From contig CAUJNA010003736.1 in assembly GCA_963377175.1 (NCBI GenBank), forward strand, positions 76,399-140,398: a stretch of DNA of 64,000 nt. The letters are read 5' to 3'. Under the pieces are notes generated by a model. That model did not search any database. It had not been told where the DNA came from and saw only the letters and a list, made by a program, of their open reading frames with translations. The first letter of the stretch is position 1, and every line of letters starts with the position of its first letter. This document shows, piece after piece, positions 38,300 to 49,344 of this stretch. This DNA is from Effrenium voratum (taxonomy: Eukaryota > Sar > Dinophyceae > Suessiales > Symbiodiniaceae). A program made the position numbers and the translations under genes.

Positions 38300-39418
38300 A
38301 TGCACATGGATCGCGATCGGCTACAGGACGTCCTGACAGAAGCCCGGGTCCCTGAAGGCCTGCAGGACCTCGTTTTGGCCAGAGGTTTTGACTTCCCCAA
38401 CATTGCAGACTTGCAGCCTTTCATAGTTTCTGCCAGGGACTTCTGGACAGCCAACAACATAGAGGATCCAGAATCTAGTGTGGCTGCAGCGCGCCTTAGG
38501 AAAGCCCGAGCCGAGTGCCATCGGCTCAGCCTGCGCTCAGAGCCTCCCGAACCGGCCGCCAGCTCCGGATCGCCATGCACGCAGCCCAATCAAATCGCAT
38601 CTTGGGCAGAGCACTTGCCACCCAAGCTCACATCCGAACGCGTGTCCAGCCTGATAGAAACCTTCAAATCCAATTACCCAGGTGAGCTGCTGGACGCGGA
38701 CACCACGCCGTCCATCCGCCTTCTGAGCCTTGTGTCCTGGCAGTATCGCCTTTCATCACGGCAATACCAGGAACGCATGGAAGCAAAGTCGGCCCGAGCA
38801 GTTCGCTCGGAGTTACAGCTCCCGAGGTGTCCGTGGAGCACCACTCGCTGGCAGCGGGGTGGCTCACCCGCATCCAGACCGTGTTTCGCAATGCCCTGGC
38901 CCTGTGCCAAGCAGCGCACCTGCCTTCGACAAGAAAATAGCCGACCTGTGTCTCACAGCCAGATCTGTGAATACCCAAGAGCTTCTGTCAGCCGATCGCA
39001 AGCTCTGGGCAGCTCCGACCTTCTAGGGCAGCAATGGTCCCTGGATGATGCCTTGTACGAACTGACGCACATGAGAAACGATGTGCACAGCCTTCTACAA
39101 TTGCGCCCAAAGATGTCCAAGCCATCCGTGCCAGCACCGCCACGCCCCTACGTACTGCACCACTCTGCCTTAGGCTTTGGCGACGACGAGGCTCCTTTGG
39201 ACTTCCCCTTGCCTTTCTTGGTGGGGCGTGAGGGCACGCGGGCTGGCTTAAGGTCGCGCTTGGGTCCCCTTTGCCTTGGTGTTGCTAAAGGGAGAGAGGT
39301 CTGCCGGCGCTACCAAACGGGCAGTTGCACTAATGACCAGTGCCCTTTCGCCCACGTGTGCGCCATAGTGGGCTGCCAGCAAAAGCATCCTGCCATGGAT
39401 CACAATAAGCGCACGTGA
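38300..39418 (+). pseudogene. Gag-like protein with CCCH zinc finger (DIRS-like element)
   Basis: ATG 38300 (MHMDRDRLQDVLTEARVPEG). A helical region with WTANNIEDPESSVAAARLRK and LLSLVSWQYRLSSRQYQERM is the nucleocapsid-like part. The middle (38.83-38.97 kb) is frame-disturbed. The C-terminus has a CCCH finger CRRYQTGSCTNDQCPFAH (C-x7-C-x5-C-x3-H) followed by another Cys/His cluster (CAIVGCQQKHPAMDH). This Gag-plus-CCCH design recurs in dinoflagellate DIRS-type elements as far as I know. Confidence 0.6.
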
Positions 39419-39619
39419 AACAGCCCGGATCTTGGACCGGCACAGGATCGGGCAGCCATGCATCCGCCGGCCTTGCCCCACGACGGGCCTCATGAACCGT
39501 CTTCACCATCGCAGGGGCCAGGGCAAATTGCCCTGACTCCAGCCTTGCCTTCTGCACACCGTAGCGTACCCAGCGCTCGGCCAAAGCCACACACGCCCGC
39601 CCGGGCAAGCTCATCAGAC

Positions 39620-40290
39620 TCACAGCTGCATCCAGCCTCAAAGCGGCTCTTTTCAGGTAGGCTGCACCCAGTGACGTCGGCCGCCATTAGCCTTGGCCTT
39701 GACTGCTTCGAGCCTTCTGACCTAGATGGTGACACTGCGCACGACATCCTGGATGACAGAGTCTTCGAGGCACTCCTCAGACTCTGCTGGTCAGGAGTCG
39801 TGGCCCTGATCATGCTTGCCCCGCCTTGCAAAGAATACTCCAGACTCAAACTACGCCCGGGCGGGCCCAAAGCCTTGAGAACGCCGCAGCACATGGACGG
39901 GGTCCCCGGCCTTTCGCCTGCGCAGCGTAAAAAATTGTCGGATAGCAAAACCATCCACGACCGTGGTAGAGCCCTGTTCAGAGCAGTGGTGGCGTTGGCA
40001 TTTGGGAGCAGCCGCCGTCAGCCATGTCCTGGCTGGAAGAGGCTAACTTCCAAATGCTACGCGATCACCAGTGTGCCCTGGTGTGGGTAGACGCCTGCAT
40101 GCGCAACAAAGCCTTCTCTAAGTCATGGGCGTTCGGCTGCAACAGTTCGAAAATACGGGCCCTGCAGGCTCGCTGCAATCACTCATACAAGCATCAAAGC
40201 ATTGCAGGAGTGAAGGAACAAGGAATGTACCTCACCACGCTGACCGCGCAGAGTACCCCCTTTTTCTGGCCCTGCAACTGGCCCAGGTAG
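39620..40290 (+). pseudogene. Methyltransferase-like domain of DIRS-like element
   Basis: Frame 1: AAISLGLDCFEPSDLDGD, DRVFEALLRLCWSGVVALIM, then LAPPCKEYSRLKLRPGGPKA. The PPC and its surroundings parallel C5-MTase motif IV. The MTase-like C-terminal part follows in another frame from 40024: MSWLEEANFQMLRDHQCALV, FSKSWAFGCNSSKIRALQA, CNHSYKH. The motif-VI-like ExP segment expected just before MSWL seems lost at the frameshift near 40015. Activity is doubtful; it may be a decayed or non-catalytic DNA-modifying domain. Confidence 0.5.
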
Positions 40291-40499
40291 GCATAGGAAG
40301 GGTGAGTGAAACAGGCTCTTTTCGACAAGCACTGCCACTGCACTCCAACTCCTCCAGACCCATCACACTGGCGCCTTGCAGGCTCCCCACCTGCGACGGA
40401 GCAGGAATGCACTCATCCGCAGATTGGTGTCTCCCCAAACCCGAACACCCGCTGCAAGCAGTCGCCAGGCCCTGGCTGCACTGGATGCATGAGCGCAAA

Positions 40500-41756
40500 C
40501 TGGTGCCACGTATCCTGGCACACATCAAAAGCGGTTCTTCGGACTGCCCACTCTCGCCGTCCGAAAGCCTGGAAGTGGCAACCCTAGCATACACCGCTCT
40601 AAAATTGCCCTGCCCTTCAGATATGAGACATGGCCCTTTTGCCATTCCTGCAACACGGAGTACCGACAGGAGCCGTGTCAGCCTTGCCACCAAGCCTTCA
40701 ATGGCCGGCAATAAAGCCAGACTCCGCGCTGCCGCCGGATCTGGAAGTTTGCGAGGGCAACTGGAAGATGGCCGAAGACGAGCCAGAAACCGTGCAAGGC
40801 TTGCTGCGCAATGAAATTGCCAACAACTGGATTGTTGAAACCAGCCTCAGCATAGCCGACGCTCGGGTAAAATGGCCCCTAGGCATTGCCGTAGGCAAAT
40901 TAAACATCGTTTTCGCTGAAGGCAAAGAGCCGCGCCTTGTCTTGGACAGCACCGTGTGCCAAGTCAATACCAGATGCCATCTGCCAGAGCGCCTTAGCTT
41001 GCCAATGGCATCTGACCTGGCGCTGTTCACGCAGCCAGAAGACACTCCAGGCGCCTTCATAGGCGCCAGCATTGACTTTAAAGCCGCACACAAACAGGTG
41101 CAAGTCCGCCCTGAAGAGCATGGCCTTCTACTCTTCGCCTTTCAAGGAAAGCTCTACAGCGCACCGGCGCATTCTTGCTTCGTCAGGTTCATGGGTTGCT
41201 AGCCTGGAAGCCCCACAAAGCCTTCCTTTTTGTGGACGACCTTCTGTGTGCACTCTTCCGGGATAGCGCGCCAGACATGTTTGCCTTGGTGGTGCTTTTC
41301 TTTTGCGCCATTGCAGCGCCCATTTCGTGGAAAAAGGCGCAATTCCAGGATAGCCTGGTTTGGTGCGGTTGGGAGATCAACTTCTCCCACGACACCATTC
41401 AGCTCGTGTCGGCTAAACTAGCCAAGCTGGACGCCTTGATCAAATCCCTTCTGGGGAATCGACGGGTGCCCCGCAAAACACTCGAGCAGTGCATAGGCCT
41501 GCTTATTTGGGCCACCAGCATTGCCCTACATCTCAGGTCCTGGCTAGCACCGCTGTACGCGGACCTCAACAGCCCACCAGGCTCGATGCACTCGATACCG
41601 CCTCAAATGTGGTCAGCCTTTAGAGCATCCTTGAATAAGGACCTCAAAACTAGCCATAGCCTCCCAGGCTTGTGGATCACAGTGGGCTCCAAAATCTTGG
41701 AAATTTCAGGCCGCACCATGCATTGCCCAGGACATCCCGCAAGTGCCTGGCACTAG
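40500..41756 (+). pseudogene. DIRS-type reverse transcriptase
   Basis: EPRLVLDSTVCQVNTRCHLP and GASIDFKAAHKQVQVRPEEH (motif A, D..xAH) in one frame to 41202; then, after a deletion/frameshift at 41165-41190 that removes motif B, HGLLAWKPHKAFLFVDDLLC (motif C FVDD) and WKKAQFQDSLVWCGWEINF, with a thumb-like C-terminus to 41756. The D-x-AH motif A and LFVDDLL motif C are typical of DIRS RTs. Confidence 0.7.
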
Positions 41757-42477
41757 CAAGCCCACATGGGTGCGCGTCGCGGGCCCCAACAACCCATACA
41801 CTAGCCTTTCCAAGTCAAGCCAACAATGCCTTACTTGGCTGGCGTCGTGCTTTCGGCACTCGCCTATTCAGCCTTTGGCGCGGCCACACCAGCTGCAAGC
41901 TCTGGCTGCCGCGGATGCGTGTGCCGAAGATGATTTGGTAGGGATCGGGGGCTGGGCAATCACATCCTCCCAAGTAGTGTGGTTCGCCGAGACCTGGAAC
42001 ACGCAAGACATAAGAGCTGTGTGGCCCTGCCTTGTCAAGCCTGGACAGCGGTACATCGCATGCTTCGAAACTCTTGCACAGTTATCCCTGCTGCAAGCAA
42101 CCCACAGCCACATTGGTGGTGGGCACTACTCGTTTAGCATGCCTTCAGGCACAGACAATTCCGCCACGGAAGCAAGCCTTAACAAACTGTTCACGACCTC
42201 CTGGCCGTTGCAACTCTTTGTGCAATTAACAGCCTTCTGGGCTCACGCTCACAATGTGCTGCTGCAGCCGACGCACGTTCCAGGAAGGTGCAATGATTGG
42301 GCTGACGATCTCAGCAGAGGTCGGTTGGCCCGATTCAGCCATCGCCCTGAAAGTCGTATACGCTTCAGCCCTGCAAGCCTAGCGATGTCAGGCCGAGGCA
42401 TTCAACTGTGTCCGATGCATGCGCCCTGGCGCCCAGAGCATTTGGCAGCAGCCGCCGTTACCGCTGCACCAGCCTAA
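41757..42477 (+). pseudogene. RNase H domain of DIRS-like element
   Basis: Coherent frame (ATG 41743): AAADACAEDDLVGIGGWAI (first Asp), YIACFETLAQLSLLQ (Glu), SGTDNSATEASLNKLF (Asp), and THVPGRCNDWADDLSRG, the usual C-terminal HVPxxxNxxAD.LSR motif. All four catalytic positions are present. Confidence 0.7.
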
Positions 42478-42722
42478 CTTGCATCCCGACATGCCTCGCG
42501 ACCAAATGACCGCCGTTGCCCTGTCAGCCAGAACAACTGGCGACGTCAGCCAGCCGCTTACTCAAGCCGCTCTGACCGGAAAAAGTGCAGTCACTGCATA
42601 ACAGGCTGCTCACAGCCCAGCGTGCATGGTCGCGCTAGCATCTGCCCTGCCAGGTACAACCCCACTCTGAAGGGCGGGTGATGAGGCCTGCGGCCCAGCG
42701 GGTTTTGCCTGAAACACTGAAG

Positions 42723-43389
42723 GGGGGGTCAATGTGCCTCCTGTTCCAGGCGCACCAGTGCCCTGGAAGCAGTGCAACTTTCAGCAATCCCGGTAAAAAG
42801 AACTGCGGCCGCTTCGGACGAGCTTTGTTCTTTTGAGGTTCCATGTTTGGGTTCAAGCTAGGAGCAGTGCAACATGCCTTAACGCTTAGGGTTTCTTTTC
42901 CCTTGTGTTTAGGGCATGTTGTGAATCGAACTATGCGTTGGCCGTTTTGCTCCTAGCCTTGACCCAAACCTGCGGTTTCATTTCTTGAAACCCACCCACC
43001 CACCCTGCATTGCCCTATGCCAGGCTTTGCAAGGATAGGTAGCAGACACTCTGCACTTTCATTGGTGGCCTCCGGGCCTTTTGGTCTCCGGACCAGACAT
43101 TGGTCTCCGGACCTTGAGTCTCCGGACTCTTCGGTCTCCGGACCTTGGGGCGTGGGCACGCATGCCGCGCCCCCCCCAGCACTGCATGTGCACGCAAGGA
43201 CACGCATTGTCTTGCCTTTTCACATTTCGGGGGGTCAATGTGCCTGCTGTTCCAGGCGCACCAGTGCCCTGGAAGCAGTGCAACTTTCAGCAATCCCGGT
43301 AAAAAGAACTGCGGCCGCTTCGGACGAGCTTTGTTCTTTTGAGGTTCCATGTTTGGGTTCAAGCTAGGAGCAGTGCAACATGCCTTAAC
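42723..43389 (+). repeat. B1-A2-(spacer)-B2 terminal repeat block
   Basis: B1 42723-42883 and B2 43229-43389 are 161 bp each with a single visible difference (CCTCCTG versus CCTGCTG). A2 (42883-42991) abuts B1, sharing one C. The 237-bp spacer between A2 and B2 includes a palindromic minisatellite (GGTCTCCGGACC at 43083, 43102, 43133 and variants). Confidence 0.85.
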
Positions 43390-43588
43390 CATCAGATTAT
43401 GTCTGTGTGGGTGCCTGAGCATGTTGAGGTCCAGTGCGTGGTTTGCATATCGATGCTCTGCCACATGACAGGATCCTTGATCTGGCATTGCCGTGCGTCC
43501 AGGTTGTTCGTGATGACCGTGATTTGGATGAGGCCAGGTCTTCTAGTTCAGTGATGCATCCATCACCCGAGGTGTCGTCCACAGTGCC

Positions 43589-44563
43589 CTTCCAGACGTA
43601 TTTGCAATTGTGAAGCTGCCGGGGGGCACAAGATGTGTCCGACTCACCACTGAGGCATGCGTGGTTGATCTCCTCTCCAGACTTGCAGATGTCATTCAGG
43701 CTGATGAGGGTGAGGCGTTGCTGACCTTTCAATCAAGGCATTTGCGGGAAGGGTCACTGATTGACCATGGCATCTCAGATGGGTCTGTGGTCCAGCTCTC
43801 TTTCAGGGTACGAGGAGGTGGATGTGGTCATGAATACCAGATCGCTTTTCAGGAAGAAGACCCTCGTCTTGGCCCGGCGGTTGCAGTTGCTGTTGATGGA
43901 CATCTACATGGAGGTTTGCAGATTGCAATTCAGATTGATGGACATCATGTCATGTCGGTATGTGCACCGGAACACCTTGGAATCCCCCGCTTTACGTTTT
44001 CTCTTGGTGCCTTTCTTCAGGATGTTGTTTTTCGAGGTGTGGCGATCTTCAGTGGCGTGCAGGATCCGACTGGCACACAAAATCGTGTTACGCCATGGTA
44101 TGGAGGAAGCCATGAACTCTCAGCTGCCTTGTCCCATGTCTTTATCCGGCTGCCCAATGGACGCACGAGGTACCTACAGCTCTCTCAGATACAGGAGCCG
44201 ACTGGGTCGGATATTGTGGCAGGACTTGTTGATGTGATTCAAGGTGAAACCGAGGAGGTCCGCATTTACTTTGGGACCTGCATCCTTGGTGTTGGCCCTT
44301 TGCGCGAATATGGCATTTCCAATGGATCAGTTCTTCATTTCTGTTTCAGGCTGCGTGGAGGCGGCAAGGGAGTCGGAGGTGGAACCAAACCTGGTACTGA
44401 CCTACGTTGTTTGGGTAGGGCAGTTGGCCTTATGGTTGGTAGAGGAGCTGATGCCAATGTCGCCCAGGCCAAAATTCGTGAACTACGGAGGTGGTTCCAG
44501 CTGACGTTTTCCTCTCCCAGATCATGCAACATCCTGATGCTACAGCTTTCGCGGCATTGCTGA
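43589..44563 (+). pseudogene. LINE ORF1 with two ubiquitin-like domains
   Basis: Domain 1 (about 43595-43820): VFAIVKLPGGTRCVRLTTEA ... LLTFQSRHLREGSLIDHGIS ... SVVQLSFRVRGGG. Domain 2 (about 44138-44365): VFIRLPNGRTRYLQLSQIQE ... IYFGTCILGVGPLREYGIS ... SVLHFCFRLRGGG. Each follows the ubiquitin beta-grasp order (VKxxxGxxxxL..., LxFxxxxL.....L..YxI, SxLHLxxRLRGG) and ends in the same Arg-Gly-Gly tail that deubiquitinases cut in ubiquitin precursors. A ~105-residue linker separates them. The frame has no clear ATG upstream and ends at 44563, with the next part in another frame. Function in the LINE is unknown. Confidence 0.7.
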
Positions 44564-46346
44564 AGATGGGTGACGAACGGAAGGTGGATCTACGGTCGCT
44601 ACTTCCGGCTCTTGCAAAGATGCCGCGACCAGTGACAAAGCATGCGTCATCCAAGCAGTCATTCGATGATTTGGATGTGGCTAACATCTCATTTCCGGAT
44701 GGTATCTTCAAGAATAAAGATGGTAGCAACGCTGTTGTTCATCGAACGTGGGCTCTTACAGTGTCAGGCCTTTTCCTGGTTATTCCAAAGGAGTTGCAGG
44801 CTATTCTGGATGGAAAGCGCGCTATCATGCCCGATGAGCACAGTTTTCTTTGCTGTAGACCTCTTGGAGTGCCCGACCCTTTCAGTGAGGAAGCAGTCAC
44901 CTTTCCGGTCAGTGACGGCGAGCGCAGGGCGCTGGCCAGATTGTGGCTGGTACATTTGGGGGAGGCGAAGATCGAGCTACATTTGAGCAAGGGAGCGACT
45001 GTCTCTACACCAGATGACGCAGTGCTAAGCACCACAGTTTACAGGGACGAGTCGCAATGGGAACAGCTGGTGGTTGCACCGGTCAAAGAAATCTTGAAGC
45101 ATGTGCTTGGCAGTCAGATTAAAGATGTTTGGGGTAGGTCCTGGAGACGTGACTCCAAATCTTCCACGCCTGCGACCTCTGATGAGTTTCATGTTTTCAT
45201 ACGAGTGGGACAGGAGGATGTTTGGTCCTATTTGAAGCTCAGTGGCTTCACTGCTGCATCGATCTACTTCTCACCCAAACCTTTCCGTAAGGGTGAGAAT
45301 CTGCGAATTTTTTGGTGTGGGAAAGACCGGTCAATGGCTCTGACTACTGCCATGGAATTCAAAACATTTGGGCCTCATCCGCAATAGGAAGTCATTTGGT
45401 TTGCGACTCAGCAGTGCAGTTTTCATTGAGGTGTGGCAGAAAAAGAGACCAGGAGAAGATGTTCCACCTGCCATCCGAGTGATCTTCAAGTGGCGCCTTA
45501 CAGGTGTTCCCGAGAATGCAGACGCTGATACTGTTGCTGCATGGTTGGAAAAGATCAATTGGAAGGCCAAGGTCTTGAAGAGGCTTCGCAACCCCTGGTT
45601 GAGACTCCGAAAGAGACACATGTCATTGTTGCCGGGGCATGGAAGCCGGCGTTGCAGCAAACTTGTGGTTCCCATGAAGATCCGCTTCAGAAGAGTGACC
45701 CGTGGGCGAGCTGGAATAAGGGTCAACCCACGGTCGTTTCTTCGGCAATACCGATGCGCCCATGGCTAATGCATTACAACAGCAGGACACCAAGGCTCAC
45801 CTTTCTGCGTTGGAAGGGAAGCTGGCCACTCACGTGGAGGTGACTGCCAAGGAGATGAATGTGATTCGCACTGACTTGAAGCAAAGCCACGTCGATTTTC
45901 ACCAGTCGCTGCATGTGGCCATGAAACAGCAGTCGGATCAGTTGACACGCTCGATGGAGGCCCTTTTTCGGACCCACTCTAACAAAGTCAGGGAAAGCGC
46001 CCCAAGGTGCAGCATCCAAGTGGTGAGGCGATGGAAGACGACGAGATGTGATTCCTCTTTGATGTGTCCCTTTTCCATTATGTGGTCGTTTATTCTGGTG
46101 GGAAGATTGCACCGGGATGTATGTTGGTTTTGCCAATTACAGTATCTTGCATTCATGGACTATTGCGCTGTTCATTGCAGGCGTAAGCCAGTGGCACTTG
46201 TGCAGTGTGGTTTTCCTTGGAACATTCATGTGCCGGAGATCTCAGGGGTTTCTGATCTTGAGAGAGGTTTTGGGGTTCACCCCATGCGGGGGTTTCGCAT
46301 TGGGAGGCGGCAAATCCAGGACCACCTTGCGATCAGCAGGGGATGA
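44491..46346 (+). pseudogene. Remainder of LINE ORF1, frameshifted
   Basis: A 298-aa frame (44491-45387: QHPDATAFAALLKMGDERKV, LSGFTAASIYFSPKPFRKGE) continues in other frames: 45368-45600 (SAVFIEVWQKKRPGEDVPPA, IRVIFKWRLTGVPENADADT) and 45762-46020 (LEGKLATHVEVTAKEMNVIR, a coiled coil). The rest to 46340 is broken. No RRM or zinc knuckle identified with confidence. Confidence 0.45.
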
Positions 46347-47662
46347 TCTTCGGCACGATCAACTGTACCAAACTCAATCTTTATTTGGACTCGATCATTG
46401 AGTTGCCAGAAGGTCATTGGGGACTCACTGAAACCTCGAGTACCCATCAAGACATTTTGGCGGCTAGCAGATATTTTGCCAAACAGAAAATGCAGTATAT
46501 TCCAAGCAAGGCTTGTCAGCCTAGATTGCGTCATGCTCTCAATTTGGTTCACAAGCCCACCTATGCAGGTGTTGCATGGATTTCGCCTCATGGATCTAGG
46601 AGAGATCGCCGGTCCCTACCTCAGAGCATGACGGACACTTCCAGGATTTTGTCCGTGATTGTGCAGCATGGGCGCTTGGAAATCTGTGTGATTACGGTGT
46701 ACCTTCCTCCAAATAGGGTACAGGGAAGACAGCGTGATCAGGAACGCAAAGCTCTTCGCGAATTCCTGTGCGCGCTTGCTGTGGAACTAGCCATGAAGTG
46801 GAAGGGACCTGCTTTGATCATGGGTGACATTAATGCCGAATACCATTCAGTCAGTGCCTTTGCACCTCTTCGAGCGTCTGGATGGGCTGAAATAGGTGAA
46901 GTTGCAGCGGTCAAATTTGGACAGACATTGGGTTCGACGTATCAGGAAGATGTTCGCCACGACATCATGCTCATGTGTCCTTTTATGACTTGTGCGTTGT
47001 CTTCGGCAGGTACCATTGCAGATTTTGCTTTCCCGCAGCATCGCCCTCTGTGTGGTGTATTTCAGTTGGATGTCATTGTGTGCCGCTCTGTTGATTGGAA
47101 ACTCCCCCGGATCCTCACGCCAGAGCAACGGGCCTTTCTGAAAAAGTCGGGGTCATGGGCCTCGGCACAGGATGTCTTAGACCGACATGAGGGAGGTAAG
47201 GAAGCCTTCCTTGCTAGCTCCAATTTCCGCAGTGACCCTTTTCTGGCACTGAGCCGGCTTTTGGAGAAATCCTGGAAACTTGCATTACAGGATGCTTCAC
47301 CACTTCTCAAACTGAAATCCTCTCAGGAAGGCCGATGCAGGCACCCGACTCTGAAATTGCTCCAACCCCTCAAGTCTGCAAACCTGGCAGAGTTTCTGAT
47401 TACCAGGTTGGTGACGAGGCCCGCTCTGTGCAGCCGATTGCAAGCTTCGATCAGATGCGTAGGTAAATACCATAGAGTGGAACCTACCCCGGTCTTGTGT
47501 GAGCAGATTGTCGCAATTCAGAACCAAGTGCTATCAGCTTGTGGTTTTGGGGTGTCCTACTCCACTTGGTCGGATGCTCAGGATTTGCCTTCGATCACGG
47601 GTGATAATCCTTCTGTGGAGGACGAAGCAGGCCCTCTCCCGGCAGAGGAGTGCTTGTCATGA
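46343..47662 (+). pseudogene. LINE AP-endonuclease-type domain
   Basis: IIELPEGHWGLTETSSTHQD (Thr-Glu-Thr in place of ETH), YAGVAWISPHG, ICVITVYLPPN and ALIMGDINAEYHSV (GDxN) match the exonuclease-endonuclease-phosphatase fold used by LINEs to nick target DNA. The later part (46.98-47.66 kb) reads into RT N-terminal sequence, including SSGSWASAQDV-like and RLEKSWKLALQDASPLL-like stretches. Largely open frame of 439 codons. Confidence 0.7.
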
Positions 47663-49079
47663 GGATTGGAAACATAGATTGCAGAAGTCCTTCAGCGACC
47701 AGGGCGGCAAGCTCGCATTCCAGCACATCCAGAGTGACTTCACGCCTGAGGTTGCACAGGTGACAGTGGTTGCAAAACCTGCCTTGGTGTCCAGATGCCG
47801 CAGTAAGTGTAAACCAGTGTTGCAGCTACAACAGCCAGTGAATCCTCCTTCTCGTGTGACTTGCAAGGGACAGACCTTGGAGCTGCATCAGGATCGCAGG
47901 ACCATTCTCCTTCATCCGGGTCAGGAGGTGAGTAAGGCGGATCTTCGTGGCTCACCCACCTGAAAAATATGCACAGAGAATTCTTTCGGTTCTGGGATCA
48001 GTTCTGGAACCCTGCTGCAACCTTAGGTGACCAAGGGTTGCCTGACATGGGTGATTTTGGGGGCAATTTTCCGATTGATTTGGATCCGTGCATTACAAGT
48101 GCCGAAGTTCGCCTCACCCTTACCCGCACTCGATCCAATACGAGTGTTGGCTCTGACGGTTGGTGCCTATGTGATCTCAAGTGCCTTGATGAAAAGCTTC
48201 TTGACCTTTTTGTGACAACATGGATGCTTTCCAGAGTCCTGCTGTTGGCCAAAATTCTGGAACCGGACCAGATCACTGACTGCCGTCCCATTACCATTGC
48301 CCCGCTGTGTTACAGAATCTTTGCCCGCACGTTGAGCCGTAAGCTGACCTCACAACTTTTGCCATTTCTGCCACCTGGGGTACTGGGTGGACTCCCAGGC
48401 CGTGCCTCGTGGGAATCGTACTACTGCACTCAAGTCTTGATTGAAAACGCACATCTCACGCAGGGAAGCCTTTATGGATCGAGTATGGACATAGTAAAAT
48501 TCTTCAATCCTCGTGAGTTTGTCCGCCAAGTCTTGATGGCCGTGAAGGTCCCTCTTGCGGTGGTCAATGTGTGGATTGGCCTTCTCGACTCCGTGCACCG
48601 GCGCTTGCGCGTGCAGGGCAGCCTCTCTGGTGGCTTTACATCTAGAACGGGTATTCCGGAAGGTGACCCGTTGAGTGTGCTCACATCAGCAGTGTTCGGC
48701 GCCTTTTGGTTGCATAGGATCAAGTTGCTTAACAACAATGGTGCAGACAGCAAGGTCATTGCCATGGTTTTTGTCGATAACCTTGATCTCACATCCAATA
48801 ATTGTCACCTTTTTGAGCAAGCAGTCGCCGAAACCTTGCGTTTGCAGGATGATGGCCCTTCAAATTGATGCCAAAAAATCGTGGACTTGGACGGTAAATG
48901 TCCAGCCTAAGAACCGACCACGGGTTGCTTGGAAAAGACAACAGCATGGGAAATGTCTTGGAGCCCCCATGACGTATATCAAACTCCCTAGGATCGAGGC
49001 GGCCATCCCTCGTTTACAGAAAATCGAGAGGCTGCCGATAGAGTCCAAAGAAAAGATCCGCCTTATCAAGGCAGGGTGA
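47499..49079 (+). pseudogene. LINE reverse transcriptase with altered YxDD box
   Basis: The main frame is 47969-48868: ILEPDQITDCRPITIAPLCY (motif 0/1), LYGSSMDIVKFFN (motif A), TGIPEGDPLSVLTSAVF (motif B), IAMVFVDNLDLTS (motif C: FVDN instead of xxDD). It continues in another frame with MMALQIDAKKSWTWTVN. Substitution of the second catalytic Asp by Asn should abolish polymerisation. Confidence 0.75.
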
Positions 49080-49344
49080 TCCAGCCTGCCCTGGCGTGCT
49101 CTGAGATTACCTTCCTTGGTGGCAAGCATTTTCAGCATTTCCGTGACCACATCTGTACTGCGGTGTGTCATACCCATTTTTGGGCGCATCGTAAGACTGC
49201 GTTGTTCTTGCACGATCCGGATGTTGATCCCATGTTGGCCACCTTGTTCATGCAAATCCGCATGCTCAGAAGAACATTGAACATTCTGGTACCCCTTTTG
49301 GACCACTGACGGCATTGCGTGCTTATCTTGCGGGCATTGGTTTA

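Larger units (their letters stand above)
29688..43389 (+). mobile_element. DIRS/Ngaro-like tyrosine-recombinase retroelement with split direct repeats
   Basis: Bounded by A1 (29688-29796) on the left and B1 (42723-42883), A2 (42883-42991), B2 (43229-43389) on the right. A1/A2 are 109 bp each and nearly identical; B1/B2 are 161 bp each with one visible difference. A1-...-B1-A2-B2 is the split-direct-repeat plan of PAT/Ngaro-type DIRS elements, although here ~240 bp of other sequence separates A2 and B2. Inside are small unknown ORFs, a 125-bp tandem array, a nested Copia-like element, a tyrosine recombinase, CCCH Gag, methyltransferase-like domain and RT/RNase H. The recombinase preceding Gag is unusual, so a composite of two elements remains possible. 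Confidence 0.6.

Noticed and set aside
43083..43147. GGTCTCCGGACC palindromes as a recombinase site
   Set aside because: They look like a short minisatellite between A2 and B2; nothing else supports a specific site.
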